Shown piece after piece: positions 34,113 to 47,405 of a stretch of DNA of 64,000 nucleotides. This stretch comes from Thuidium tamariscinum (taxonomy: Eukaryota > Streptophyta > Bryopsida > Hypnales > Thuidiaceae). The stretch lies in NCBI GenBank assembly GCA_947034885.2, contig OX344754.2:22462501-22526500 (forward strand). Direction: 5' to 3'. The notes under the pieces were generated by a model. The model was not told where the DNA came from. It worked only from the letters and a program-made list of their open reading frames with translations, and made no database searches. The position numbers and the translations under genes were made by a program. Numbering within the stretch: position 1 is the stretch's first letter; each line of letters starts with the position of its first letter.

Positions 34113-34470
34113 TTATGACAAAGAATTAGTCTATTTTTTACCAACCATCACCAATCCTATATTGATAGAGGATGGTGCTACAGTCTACCAATTGAAGGCA
34201 CTAAAGATATAGAGGAAACTGTGTTTGATTAAAAAACTTGAGTGGCTACCAAATACTTCAAATTTGAACCCTTTTGAGAATGTTTGGGCCAAGATGAAAG
34301 CAGGATTGCAAAAGCAACCTAGAGATTATAATTTTTATTGTAAACTATTTGAAAATGACTTGATCCTCAATGGCTGCAAAGCTTGATCAATATCAATGAT
34401 TCCCAATCAAATCCAACTTGTGATTGCTACAAAAGGATGATCAACTCAATGATAGCTTACTTCTAGCTTA

Positions 34471-34696
34471 CACTACAAGAGAAGGGGGTATTTTAAGTGA
34501 GTTTTTAAGTATAGTCCTAGATATGAGATTATAAGTAATGACCTTCAAGGTGATTTTCAGCAAAAATTTACTAAAAATACATGTGTTTTTAGTAAATTTT
34601 TGCTAAAAACCACCTTGAAGTTCATTACTTATATTAATCTTATGTCTAGGACTATATTTATAAGCTCACTTAAAACACCCCTTTTTTCTTGTAGTG
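34471..34696. mobile_element. 226-bp CACTA-type MITE, target duplication TTA
   Basis: The left end CACTACAAGAGAAGGGGGTA pairs with the right end CCCCTTTTTTCTTGTAGTG. The arms pair almost throughout (TTTAGTAAATTTTTGCTAAA centre). TTA flanks at 34468-34470 and 34697-34699. Confidence 0.92.
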
Positions 34697-34699
34697 TTA

Positions 34700-35390
34700 A
34701 AATTCTAATACTGTATGCAAAATTACTTTTTCAACCTTGATACTACTACCAAGGCTTCTCAACATGTCAAAGAAGGCTTAAGCCATTAGAAGAGATTTGG
34801 CTCTATAGAAGACTATAAGTTCGCGTATAGTAGAAAACTCTGGGAATGCACCACTATTGAAAATCTAATGTGGTTAAAAGATGGTCATATTAGATTTTTC
34901 TTTTTTTCTTTTTTTCAATTTTAGGATCAATTTTTTTATAAAAATTTATGAAAGTTGACAGCAATCAGTTGTTCTTTACTGCTATAGGAATAGGAAAAGG
35001 AACTAACCTAAAATGGCCCTCTATTCTCTAACTAATGAAAGTTATAAAGCAATTGAGCTTGAACCATATGTGCAATGATTGATCTTGTTATCAAAAACAA
35101 CTATAAAAAGGACATAAAGAAAAAATCAAGAACATTTTACTATAGGGCACTATACAATAGTGAGGAAGCAATAATTTTACAAAGTGTGTGATGTGCCATT
35201 GAAAGAATTTTTCTTAACATATAATACAACTAACAATTTTTGTCTTACAAGATTAACTTCAATTCCTATATAATCTGGTCAATCAAGTGAACCAAACCTC
35301 AATGTCAACAAACCAAAATTCTACTAGCAATGAACCATTTTGTTTATATTCATAGATTTAATTGACAAGTGATTGAAGACTATTGGAGCT
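34700..35390. other. Intergenic AT-rich DNA
   Basis: Nothing recognised on either strand. Confidence 0.4.
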
Positions 35391-36327
35391 TAACCCCTAA
35401 AGTCTTAAGGCATGTTTTTTGGCAATGTAGATCTTTTGGGCAACTCATTATGAATGGAATTTTTATTTTTATTTTAAAAAAATTTCACAAAATGTGTAGT
35501 CAATGAGTAACTTTAAGACAAAACAATTTTCATGACTTTTGACTAAATGGTTAAAAAGTTACTATATGATTTATAGTTTCTTTTTGGTAGCTAAGGCAAC
35601 TCAAGAAAAATCACTTTTTGAAAAACAAAATTTTGAAATTGGTTTCCTAAATTTATACTTATATAAAAAGCTTTGAATCACTCCATTTTGAACAATAAGA
35701 TGGAAGTTATAAGGAGTTTTAGCTAGTATGCAGGCAATTATGAATTCTCTACTCTAATACAAACTTTGAGGTTCTTTATTTAACTCAATTTCAATATTTT
35801 TGAAACAAGATAAATCATTGGATGTAGATTTTTTTATTACAAAACTACCACCATTGGAATTAAAATATTTCATTTCTATAAGTGAATTCTTTATAATTTT
35901 AGTACTTCCAACTAATCTTTATTTTTATTTTTTTCTCTTTACTAATCTTTTCCTATATATTGTACAATTCCAAATGATTTGAAATTTTTTAAAGATTTAG
36001 CCAACTTCAATTGAAGATTAAATCCAAAATAGCACTACTATTTTGGACATTTCTTCATACAAACAAGAGTTTGTAAAGTGCAATCACCTTGGATTTTTGT
36101 AGGGCCAATATCATGATTTTTGTCAGTTTAAATGCTGATATCTTGATATCTAAATGGTGAAAATTTCTGAAATTTTTTCCACATCTTTTAAAACTAAAAT
36201 ACTATAGGATTATATGATTACATATTTTTAAAAATGTTTATCATTCTACAATTTGGTACTTGTACTAGAATTGGTAGTTTAGGAGCATTTTTGGTGAAAA
36301 ACATGGTCAAATACCTTCACGAGTTAA
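35391..36327. repeat. TTAACCCCTAAAG-family repeat
   Basis: It opens with TAACCCCTAAAGTC, contains GACTTTTGACTAAATGG and AAAGCTTTGAATCAC blocks shared with 45619-46549 and 55635-56560, and fades near CTTCACGAGTTAAA. Confidence 0.55.
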
Positions 36328-36354
36328 ATTTTTTTTTTCAATTTGATTACATTG

Positions 36355-39300
36355 CACTACAAGAAAATGGAGTGAAATGTGATTGCATAGTCACTCACAA
36401 TCACGAGCATCCTCCTTGTGAGTCATGACCATGAGTCGAAAATGACCGTCCCTCTCTAATTGCACGTTGTGGACATTAGAGACTGTGACTGAGTTATTTC
36501 CTAGTCGTAGCCATGACTAGAGGATGAAAATGAGATGAAAATTATACTTTGTAAACAATTTTTCATCAACAATTCATATCTTTTACACTTAAAAAGATCA
36601 TAGTCATATTTTGTGACTTCACTTCAACTACTAAATGACTTTTTGTTCACTAAAGGAAAAAGATGGGATTTAAATGTTGCCTACATGGATTCTTTTGTGC
36701 TAACGTGTCCATGGCTTAGGTGCACGAGTCACAAGAAGTTGTATTGTGCGACTGTGGGTGACTTCTAACCAACTTCAAGGTGACTTCTTTAGAACTAGTG
36801 TGCACCTTCAACGAAGTTTCGTGTTTTAGTGACTTAGCAAATAGTCCTTTTTACACTAAAGCATAGAAAAGGTGCAGGAATATGATAGAAATTACTATGG
36901 CTTGACTATTTACACAATCATTAGGAAAAAAATGAGCGCTTAAAGGGCTTGTAAGTCTTTGATGCCTTGGATAAACTAAAGAAAATGTAGGCCAATTTTT
37001 TTCTTAAAAACCTATTTAGGGTAGTGCTAAAAAACTATGGAACAACAAAATGAAAGGATATAAAAATATTATATTTTTTGAAAAAAATTTGATATTAAAA
37101 AGATTACAATATTACAAAATTTTCAGATTTAACCCTTAATCTTTATAAGTACATGCATCGAAAAAGTGGATGTGCCCTGGTCAATCTTGATTCTAATTTT
37201 TTATATAACCATTTTTAGTATTTGACTTAAACTAAGAAAATGAAGTTTGATAAGTCTTCTTTCAACTTCAACTTGAAATTTTGAAAAAATTGAAAAATTA
37301 AAAAAGTTATTGCAAATGCAAGCTTCATTTGTTAAAATCCAAAGAATACAATATGTAGTATTTTTCAATCATTTATTTCCTCTTAAAAATGAATTTACAA
37401 ATTAAATGGCAAAGTTAAGTTTTCCATTCTAATCTTCATTAAAATTTCAAATTTCAAATTATTCTAATATAATTTATAATTGATATAATCTTTTAACCTT
37501 TAACTTAAAAAAATCATAATAATTTATACTTTTCATCAAAAAAAATGAGAAGAAAAATTATTAGGTAGAATATACAATGTTCTACTTCTAAAAAATATCA
37601 AAATTTTATAAATTTATGAAATAAAGATTTAAATTTGGTTTGATAGCCAAATTTGACTTCAAAGTCTTTTTCATGGTTGTTTTTACTTTAAGAAGTATCA
37701 TAATCAACTGGAAATTTTTCACCCTAATGTCCACTCCTATTTTTACCTCTTGAAAAAAAATTCAAATAATATAGATCATTTTTCTAATTTTACTTTTTTT
37801 TAAAAATTTGCAACAAAAATGATAACAATTAGAATTTTTCTCAAAATCATTTGAAATTTCTCATAGTGATATAAAATTCATAGTTTGAAGCAGCCTTTTT
37901 TTTCCAGCACTGTGTGGCCAGATTGCACCATTTCAAATAAATGTCTTTCTTTCGTGAGATAAAAATAATCTTTTTCTGCTAGAAATTTTCCAAATCTCTT
38001 TAAAATATGGATGAAGTTGCCAAATTTAAATGAAAAAGTGTCTGAATATGACAGAAAAGTATTTTTAAGTCCAAAAGATGGATGATTGTTGAAATACAAT
38101 GCTTCACCAAGTTTGAAGTGATCGCCATCTTGGCACTTTCTCAAGAAGTAAAAAAAAAGGGGTTGATTTCAAGTAATAAAAATATAAGGTTGATGTTTGA
38201 ACAAAATCTGATATGTTATTTTAGCTTAAGCATGATGTTGACCAAATGGAATAGAAAATATGAATTTTATTGGTATAAAATTCATATTTTTGTTTCAATT
38301 GATTTTGTGAAAAATTCTAATTGTTATGATTTTCTTACAAAAATAAAAAATAAAAACATAAAATAAAGTAATAAAAAACCAAAATACTTGCAATTTTTTC
38401 TAAAGGTACAAGTATATAAATGGAGATTACTATATAAAATTTTCAATTGAATATAAAAAATTTTGAACCGAAAACAACTATAATAAAGACCTCAAAGTCA
38501 AATTTGCCTATTAAAGCAAATTAAATTTTTTATTTAATACATTAATAAAAAAATCTACTATAAAATTCTACTTTCTACATATTCTATTTTTCTACAAATT
38601 GCTTGATGAAAACTACTTATTATTGTAATGTTTTTAAAGTTAAAAGTTAAGAAAAACTTAATATTGCAATTCAAATTAAAGATCCATCTTAAAAAATATA
38701 TATATGAATGAAAAAGACACTGTATTGTGTTTTATGGATTTCAACACATAGAACTTGTAATTGTAATAAATTTTCAATTTTTAGAATTTTTCAAAATTTT
38801 AAGTTGAAATAGAAAGAAAAATTTTCAAGCTTTATTTTCTTATTTTAAGTCAAATACCAATATGGTTATATTGAAAGTTAGAATCAAGGTTGACCAAAGC
38901 GCATCCATTTTTTTTATGCCTAAATTTTTAGGGATTAATGTGCAATCAATGTAACCACATAAAGATGTTGTTTTCAAAATTACTATTATTTTATAATTTT
39001 CATCATTATTTTAAAATTATTTAATACTCCATAGTTTTTACTAGTAAAATTTAAATTTTCTGAACTTCTTTTTAAAAAATTATTAATTTTTTTTTACTAT
39101 TTTAATAAGATTACTAGCCATAATTGATGACTAGTGACTATTGTTCTCCAAAGGGATTGGGAGCCTGGAAATTTCGTTGAAGGGAATTCCTCAAAGAAAA
39201 GCAACTCCTTTTGAAGGCTAAATTTTTTTCAAATGTGAAGTATATAACAAAATCCCTCAAGGCCAAATGACTTTTCATCAATGATCAAGGGTTTTAAATG

Positions 39301-40910
39301 AATTGTAACTAGTAAATGACATTTTTTGCACATTTATATGCTTAACATATAATTTTGGCCAAGAAATCATATACTTTCACTTCTTCTGTATACATAGAAT
39401 TTCATAAAGAAGTCTCTCTTTAGAGCCTAGGTGACACATGTAACTAAATCAACTTTCTTAATACCAAAGTTCTATTGATATTAATTCAACAGGATCAACA
39501 ATGACTTCTATGTGACATGTTTAGTCATATGGAAGTTGCATTACAGTAATGCATTGCTATTTCAACATGAAAATGACTCTGTCACATCTTCTGTGCTATT
39601 ATATTGAAAAAAAAAGGTTGGAAATGAAAACAAGAATGCTCACAAATTTTGATTTGAAGGCTAAAATCTAAAACTAAATTTTAGAGCTAAAAGTACAACA
39701 GATTTTCCAACTTATTTTAGTCCAAAGTTTCTTGAAAAAAGTTGATCTACATTCTACTACGTATAAATGAGGTTATACAATTTCTACATTTTAGATATCC
39801 CATATGGTTTGTCATGCCTCCCACCCACCTGCTTGTATAAAAGGCTTTCCATTTTCCCTCTTGGTATTTACATACCAACCGGCTTTAAAAGCCAAACAAC
39901 ACATTTGCCAAATATGGTGTATAATGTATGGTGTACTATATATGATATATTTGAGTTATTTGTAAAGTCCCCCCCACTTTGGACATGACTTTTTTTGAAG
40001 TTGAGAAGGCAACTATAGTTGAAGCGTCAAACTTTTTTGCAAGATACTTATGTCACACGACTTCAAAAGTGGGGACCAAACTTTTTTAGGCACCATTTTG
40101 ATGGAAAAATAAGTTTCATACCCACTTTTATTTCGACTTTTTTAACTCAACCGGATTTTTCACAAAACTCATGGGTTTAAACCCCGGTTTAGTGTACTTT
40201 ACAAATAACTCAATTGTATATGACATATTGTGTATGGCATAATTTGTATGGCACATTATGTATGGCATATGGCATTTGGTGTATTTTATATTTTGTTGTA
40301 TTTATATGTGATTGCAAAATGACTACTTTCCATGCAATTGTCATATATTCCTTTATGCACATATTGTTGTCACAATGTTAAAATTATAAAGAAAATCGCT
40401 TTCTACATTTATAAAAAAATTACGTGCATTTTAAATGTATGTGACTTCAAAATAACTTAAGAATGACTTGCCACAAGTCACACTGTCACTACAATGTGAC
40501 TCTATTGTGACTTACACATGACTACAAAATAACATCCTACGTGGTTATCCACATCAGATGTAATATGGATTTGTTGCAATTAGGTTGTGACTTGAAAATG
40601 ACCAGACATGTGGTGGTCCACGTCAGATGTATTATAGATCTGTCATGACTTCCAAATGATTGTTGATGTGGATGTGAAAGCACTTTCCACATCAGACTTT
40701 CTCATCCATTGCCCAACTAGAAAGAAAAAGATGGATGATAATACTCCTTCCTAGATTTTAAAATCATATAGATTTTAGCTCAATGAAAGTGACTCTCAGA
40801 TGATTGCAAAGGTCACAGTCACCTCATAGTGACATTGTCAAAAAATGACTTTTAGAAGTTGTGAAACAATCATTTTTTGTAGTCACTATGACCTCCAATT
40901 TTTTGTAGTG
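36355..40910. mobile_element. 4.56-kb non-autonomous CACTA element, target duplication TTG
   Basis: The left end CACTACAAGAAAATGGAGTG and right end CCAATTTTTTGTAGTG are inverted repeats, flanked by TTG at 36352-36354 and 40911-40913. Both subterminal regions are packed with GTGACTT/AAGTCAC-type short motifs (for example 36700-36840 and 40440-40880), the usual binding-site arrays of CACTA elements. The inside is AT-rich, and no frame above 100 codons resembles a transposase. A 261-bp MITE is nested at 39952-40212. Confidence 0.85.
39952..40212. mobile_element. 261-bp MITE with ATT target duplication, copy 2
   Basis: Same length and ends as 4202-4462 but inverted: TGAGTTATTTGTAAAGT to ACTTTACAAATAACTCA. 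ATT flanks both sides (39949-39951, 40213-40215). It is inserted into the CACTA element, hence younger than it. The two copies differ at few positions. Confidence 0.92.
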
Positions 40911-40913
40911 TTG

Positions 40914-42183
40914 ATATATAGGAAACATCTAGATGCATATCTTTTATGTCCAAAGACACCCCACTAAGTAAGAAAATTGAATTTTGTATGTGAAGGTCTA
41001 ATTTAGCACTTAAGTGCCAAAATTGAATTTCTATGTCAAATTTATAGGGATCTATTCTAGTTTAGACCACTCACAAGCTAACATGTGTTGCTATTTTTTC
41101 AAAAATGACTTCATTTCTACCAAATTTAACCCTTGAAAAGAGTGTAATCTTTGCTTAGTTTGATATGAAGTATTATACAACTAAACCCTATAACTTGATA
41201 TCTCTATGAACTATATTATTGATATATTATGTGGTGTTGCTACAACTAAAATAAAGTAGAAGTAAGTTTCAAAGTTTTTAATTCATAAGAATTTCAGAAT
41301 TAAATTTTTTTTTGCCATGGTTTAGAATGCCATGAAACAAAGTCCATACACTTTGTCTTACTAAGAGCTTTTTGACAAAACCAAGAATGTAACTAGGAGA
41401 TGCAGAGTTTTAGATATTTCACCATAAAAATCAAAATTTATTTAAGAAAAAAATTATATATGGACTAGTGTGCCTTGTGCCATAAAAGTGATTTTCTAAT
41501 TTTTGAGTTCATAAAAACTTTGAAATTCAATACTTTTCACATTGTCAATTCCAACGCCATGAAACAAAGCCCATGCACCTGTTCTTGTTGAGGGCTTTCC
41601 AATGATACCAAGGACACACCTAGGGGACACAAAGTTCAAGTGATCACAACATAACAAATAGAATAAAGAAAACAAACATAAGGTATGGATTGTTGTGGTG
41701 ACTATGAGTCCACATGACTTAGGCTAGTTGCTACAATGTGACAAATTTAGCCACTTGATTAGGAAGAAAATGGGGCTTGTAGAAAGGCCTCCCTTCTTTG
41801 ACAAACTAAATTTGACAATGAATAGTACTAGTGAGAATTATATATTTTTTAAATTAAAAAAAATTGCAGTCTTACATGGAGGAACATTGGCTATGTCAGA
41901 CCTAGGAGAATTAAATTCATTTTTTTCTCATTGTTTTGCAATTAAAAAAAAATCAAGAAATGAATTTAGCTATTGGTGTAGAAGTGGAGGCCTTCTAGAG
42001 GCTACATTTTCTCCTAATACTATAGTATCTACACCTAAATGAACCACTCCTCAAAATCACCCTCTATTTTGGAAGGAAAAATTAATAGGGAAGATATTCA
42101 AAAGGAAGATATTCAAAATGGTGTGGATTGCAAGGACAAGAGTCAAAGGCCATTTTGAATAGCGTGCAATTATATTTATAGTA
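40914..42183. other. Intergenic DNA with one unassigned open frame
   Basis: An open frame of 104 codons on + at 41728-42042 has no recognisable motif, no partner elsewhere in the window and biased low-complexity composition. I do not call it a gene. Confidence 0.35.
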
Positions 42184-43275
42184 GGGTGAATGCAAGAAAC
42201 ACTTGTACTATTTGTTGTGTTTCGTCACACTCTAGTTTTTTAATTTTATTTTAGCCATAATTTTTGTGTTTTAGCTTCAAATGACTCAAAATTTATAGGA
42301 AAGCTACTCATAGATATTATGTATCTATAATGAATTTTGGATATTTTTTAAAAATAATTTATTATTTTTAAATAGCCCCAAAAATTTCTCATAGTACTCA
42401 ATTTAGGGTTTTTTAGCACCATTTATCTCCAAAAAAACGAATTTCGACCTAAAATTTGGAGAGCATGGTCTCGTAGTAGACTTATACCTAATTTCCAGAG
42501 AAATTATAAAATACTTATTTTTAAGTGTTGTATAAGTCCACAAAGAGAGCTTCACTTTGCATTTTTTTTCCAAAGGTATCAAATATTATTTTGGTGAGTT
42601 TTTTGGTCAAATCTCATCACCAAAAAGTTTTTTCAAGTTTTGTATTTTCATATATTTTTCAAAAAAACAATATTATTTTTAACAAATTAAAATATCACAA
42701 GTTCTATTTTCTTCAGTGGAATTCTATGAGAATTCTATGTCCAAAGTTCCGGTGAAGAAAATAGAACTTGTAACATTTTAATTTATTAAAAATAGTATTA
42801 TTTTTTTGAAAAATATATAAAAATACAAAACTTGAAAAAACTTTTTGGTGATGAGATTTGACCAAAAAAATCACCAAAATAATATTTGATACATTTGGAA
42901 AAAATGCAAAGTGAAGCTCTCTTTGTGGACTTATACAACACTTAAAAATAAGTATTATAGAATTCCTTTGGAAATTAGGTATAAGTCTACTACAAGACCA
43001 TGCTTTCCAAATTTTAGGTCAAAATTCGTTTTTTTGGAGATAAATGGTGCTAAAAAAAACCCTAAATTGAGTACTATGAGAAAATTTTGGGGCTATTTAA
43101 AAATAATAAATTATTTTTGAAAAATATCCAAAATTCATTATAGATACATGATAGCTATAAGTAGCTTTTCTATAAATTTTGAGTCATTTGGAGCTAAAAC
43201 ACAAAAGTTATGGCTAAAATAAAAATAAAAAACTAGAGTGTTACAAAAGGCTTTAAGTGTTTCTTGCATTCACCC
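42184..43275. mobile_element. 1.09-kb foldback element, free-standing copy
   Basis: The outer ends GGGTGAATGCAAGAAACACT and AGTGTTTCTTGCATTCACCC pair perfectly. Arms of ~520 bp are close complements; the centre near 42720 holds GGAATTCTATGAGAATTCTA. Arms and centre match 30679-31739. Short open frames on both strands are translations of the arms, not genes. Confidence 0.92.
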
Positions 43276-44304
43276 AGTACTATAGATGTAGAAACCTTAC
43301 AAGTGGTCCATTTTGGATATTCTTTGTGTTGTTTTTTATTTGTAACTTCTTCATTGTGACATGTTTTGATACTACTAGTGTCATTTCTTCATGTACATCA
43401 AATGCATTTTAGTATCACCTACATGACACTTTAGCACCCTACATATTGCATCTATGAAATTTTTTAACTAGTGCACAATGAATCTAAAAATTATGGAACT
43501 TCTTGCATTTTGATACATAGTCCTTGATCAATGTGCAAAAGTTGTTGTTCATGACCTATGCCTTTCACATTGATTAAGAAGCTACACATGAACGGCAAAT
43601 TTCATTTCATTTTTCAAAGATACAATGGTCATATGTCTAATACAAGTTTCTTAAACTCACATTATAAGTCCTCTTCCAATGTATGACCTCCAAGTATGGT
43701 GGTTCTTTGAAACCAATTGTTCAACAATGCACACCTCATACTTGTAAAGGGAGGAAAGAATCTTTAACAAGTAATAATAATAAAAATTAACCTTTTCCAA
43801 CACATAACCTCCAAGAATGTGATATTGCTTTGGAACCAATTGTTCAACAATGCACACTTTATACTCTTAAAGGAAGCAAAGAATCCAAAACAAAAAATTA
43901 TATATATACACACATACACACATACAACTAATGTTCTTATAAATATTGATACATACATGTAAATGTAATGGATATGTATAATATACAAGGTATTTATATA
44001 AAAATAAACTAAAGATCCTATAAATAAGAAGATGTATATTTAATAGAATTCATCATAAAGCATTGTTAATAGTGGCATTCCTTGTGACTTGGCACCTTGA
44101 TGGCAATTGAAAAATGACAGTCAATTCAATTTTAGTAAGTTATTAGAGGGGAGAGGAGGTGGCCATGGCACCACCTCATCTAATAAGGCAACATCTCACA
44201 CACACCTTATTGGTGCAACGGTCATTTGGAGAGGGACTGGTAGCAATGTTCTAAGCCTATTAGTGGTCACTTAGTTCCTTTTGCAAACTCAAAATACAAT
44301 TTTT
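43276..44304. other. Intergenic DNA with microsatellite
   Basis: A TATATACACACATACACACA microsatellite lies near 43901-43925. Two partial direct repeats (AACCAATTGTTCAACAATGC at about 43710 and 43836) are 126 bp apart. A small inverted repeat (GGAGGTGGC..GCCACCTCC type) sits at 44140-44186. No gene. Confidence 0.5.
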
Positions 44305-44936
44305 TTAAACCCCTAAATGCCCAAGGCATAGAAATTTGGTGTTTGCAAAACCTTCATGTTAAATAAAATCTAACCTGGATTCTAATTCTAATAGTTTATA
44401 TTTTTAGAAACTTTTTTTTGAAGTCTAATTTAAGCATCAAAAATTTGATCTTAAAAATGATAAATTATGATTTTTCTATTAAATATTTTGTGCAAGGATG
44501 TCCACTACAATCTTGACTTTCTATAGTGTTGAAGGGGTCTTGGAAATGAGTCTCAAATACACTAGATCTTTGGAAAAAACACACATTAGAAATTTATTTA
44601 AGAAATTGTAGAGTAGATTTTGAGAAATTGTAAATTGATTGAAGTTACGCATGTTAACCTTGTGTTTGAAGGTGGCCAACTTTTTAGATTTGACATGTGA
44701 AAAAAATACCTAGAGACCTCAAATTACTTTTGCAAATTTAACACCCTCATAATTTAACAATATAATCTTTCAATCTGTAAGTGATAATGTTGTGTTTTCT
44801 TTTTCCAAATGATCTCTAACATATCTTGTTTGAATTTGTATAGTTACATTTTGAAAAAAGTTGATAAAGCTTGTCAAAATGATGACTTTATGTTCAATTC
44901 CTACAAGCTCAGAAAAAGCCTTGGGCATTTAGAGGC
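44305..44936. mobile_element. ~632-bp terminal-inverted-repeat element, copy 2
   Basis: Ends TTAAACCCCTAAATGCCCAA and CCTTGGGCATTTAGAGGC. Aligns in reverse orientation with 12726-13380. Confidence 0.75.
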
Positions 44937-44968
44937 AAAACTACTTTTCTGCTAGTGAAATAATACAA

Positions 44969-45235
44969 GACATTAAATCATACCATCAAAGGTAGGCCCA
45001 ACAAGTGGATTTACCTTAGGGAAAAATACAAGAATCTTTTTATTTTGCAAATGTTTTTTTACAAATTTTGAATTCATATTTGCAATTAGAGATCCCAAAT
45101 TCCCTTGGAAAAGTTTAGACCATATCCTAGACACAGCCCAAAAAAGTTTTTTTTTTGGTTCTATTTTTTCACTTTTACCCAGAGAATCCAAAATTTACCT
45201 TGATGGGCCCACCTTCAATGGTAGGATTTAATGTC
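44969..45235. mobile_element. MITE with shared core, GACATTAAATC ends
   Basis: The left arm GACATTAAATCATACCATC mirrors the right arm GGTAGGATTTAATGTC, and GGTAGGCCCA mirrors TGGGCCCACC. The core AATTCATATTTGCAATTAGA then TCCCAAATTCCC is that of 13400, 13636 and 50478. Confidence 0.75.
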
Positions 45236-45618
45236 CTACTAAACCAATCAACATGAGGAGTAACTTAGGTAACAGGGGTAGTCACGGCTCTTCCGAGAAC
45301 CAATTTTTTGTAAAGTTGGAGAAATCAGCGAGGCAAAAGTAGAGCCAATCATGAGCTGTTATGCGTGAAGGAGTTGTGACACCCCTTTATGTTGTTCACA
45401 GTGATTTTGCAAGAAATTCTAACTCACAAAGCTGGGTGGGAGGTCTGATACTTGCCCTAGGCTGAGGGCTTTAAGAAATTTTGTGAGAAATTTTTCAAAA
45501 ACGCCGTTTCTTCACCCGCAAAGGACATAACATGTAGTAGCCCATGGAAAGACTACCTTTCCCTTTGTGAAGTCCCCATCACCTAATTTCATCTGACATT
45601 TCTTGAAGTTTGCAACTT
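45236..45618. other. Intergenic DNA
   Basis: No gene or repeat recognised. Confidence 0.35.
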
Positions 45619-46549
45619 TAGCCCCTAAAGTTCCATGACTATGTATTCACCAAAAACGCTCGAAAACTGCCATTTCTAGTGCAACTACCAATTTTCTTGA
45701 AAAAAACAATTTTTGACACATGTAACCATAGGATCTTGTAGTATAATGTCTAAAAAACATGTGGTAAGAATTTCAAGAAATTCCACCATGTGGATCAAAA
45801 GATATAAGCATTCAAACTCACCAAAACCATTTTTTCAATCATGCAAAAAACTGGGCAGCTGCACTTCACAAGCTCACTTCCCAAGGAAAAAATGTTGAAA
45901 ATGGTGGTGCTTCTTTCAAATCAGTTTCCTAAACAAGATGGAGATATGCTCAAAAAATTTCACGTCATTTAGAATTGTACAACATATAGGAAAAAAATAG
46001 TAAATAAAAAGAAGTAGAGAATGATTCATAATACTAAATTGTTAAGAATTTAATTATAGAATTAAAAAATGCCAATCCCAATGGTTGTAATGTTGTAATA
46101 ATCAATCTACACCCTAGGGTTTTATTTTTTTCCAAAAATATTGAAAATTGAGTGAAATAAACAACTTTGAAGTTTTTTTAATAGTGGAGAATCCAATACT
46201 GCCCGCAAACAAAAAAACCTCATAACTTTTGACTCTTTGATTGAAATGGAATGATTCAAAACTTTCCACTTGTATATAAATGTAGAAAATCAGTTTAAAA
46301 ATTTTATTTTTGAAAAAAGTGATTTTTTCTGATCTGCCCGAACTGCCCAGTTACGAAAAAAAGTAAACATATTAGGCCATAACTTTTGACTCATATTTCC
46401 AAATGTCATGAAATTTGGTACACATGAAGATATTCCTCGCCCCCACCTTCTATTAAAATTTCAGCCCAAAATAATTAAATTTCCAATCACACGTACCTGC
46501 CCAAAATTTCTATACGACCAAAAAACGCATGTTGATCCTTTAGGGGTTA
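45619..46549. mobile_element. ~931-bp repeat with TAGCCCCTAAAG / CTTTAGGGGTTA ends
   Basis: Short inverted ends; the inside shares blocks in order with 55635-56560 (CATAGGATCTTGTAGT, AATTCCACCATGT, GGGCAGCTGCACTTCA, GTACAACATATAGG). Non-coding. Confidence 0.65.
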
Positions 46550-47085
46550 GTTACTGAATGGTGTGGGATATTCCACACCATTTCATCCGTTGGGAGGCAG
46601 TGTGACAAGGCTGCTACTGAATGTTATGGAGAAGAAATGGCACTCCGATTTCTCTAAATATTTCACGCCCACATTTCGCTCCTGGTGCACCACGTACTCA
46701 TTCTCATGGAATGTAGAGGACTTCGGAAGTGCTGTGACAACCCCTAATGTAAAGGTGGGGAAGGCAATATTTCAGAGATTGCTTGTGTTCTCTTGACAGA
46801 TAGAGATCGTTCCCACCCTGGCTGCTGACTTTCTGGCCTCATCAAACCTGCTTCGGTGAGTTCCTTTGTAGTGTGATGATCCAGTCCGTTTGCTGGAGTG
46901 CACACAAGGCAAATTAATTTTCTGTGAAGATACAGCCCCTTTGTTGATCATGGAGCAAGCATTGTCTTTCTTCTCCCATGCTAAAGATTCATCTGATGTT
47001 TTTTTTGTTTTGACACAAATGAAACTGAATTTTATTGCAAGGAATAATGCATCCAATGTTGAAGTCTTTGTGAAGATGCATTAGC
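46550..47085 (+). pseudogene. Terpene synthase relic: promoter region plus first exon only
   Basis: ATGGAGCAAGCATTGTCTTT at 46950 matches the first exon of gene 4 (ATGGCCCAAGCATTGTCTTC), followed by TTCTCCCATGCTAAAGATTC. Then ~45 bp of unrelated sequence, then GCATCCAATGTTGAAGTC, which resumes the gene 4 exon 1 match up to AAGATGC. The upstream side keeps promoter pieces: ATTTCAGAGATTGCTT (46770) as before gene 3, and CCTGCTTCGGTGAGTTCCTT as before genes 1-2. No donor or adjacent catalytic exon follows. The start codon position is that of the short-exon class (gene 4). Confidence 0.75.
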
Positions 47086-47405
47086 TTAGCCACAGTACAG
47101 AGTGATCAATGACCCTCACCCCAAAAGAGGCCTCACAGCCCTGTGAAAAGCCCCCAACTGACAAATAACCGGAGCCGATTGGATTGTTGATAAGAATAAC
47201 ATAGCCCCCCCTCCGTATCGTTGATCACGCTCTGAAAATCTCTGCGAATCATGCTGATTGTGGGCTGTTGATTGTACTTCGAAAATGTGGGAGGCTACCT
47301 AGAGTCATCGAAGGAGCAACGTAGATGAGAGAAATTAGAACTGCTCATTTGAAGATAGGGTTTGGTGCCCACGTCCCTACATGAGTTTATTTAGGTGTTG
47401 TTCGA
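47086..47405. other. Intergenic DNA after the first-exon relic
   Basis: Moderately balanced base composition, no frame or motif I can assign. Confidence 0.35.

Noticed and set aside
36355-40910. Possible CACTA transposase
   Set aside because: Only frames below 100 codons in very AT-rich DNA; no recognisable catalytic or DNA-binding motif.
41728-42042. 104-codon open frame between the CACTA and foldback elements
   Set aside because: No motif, no paralogue, no splice signals or promoter that I could support; left as unassigned.
42525-43120. Short open frames on the + strand
   Set aside because: They lie in the complementary arms of a foldback element, so the two frames are mirror sequences, not proteins.
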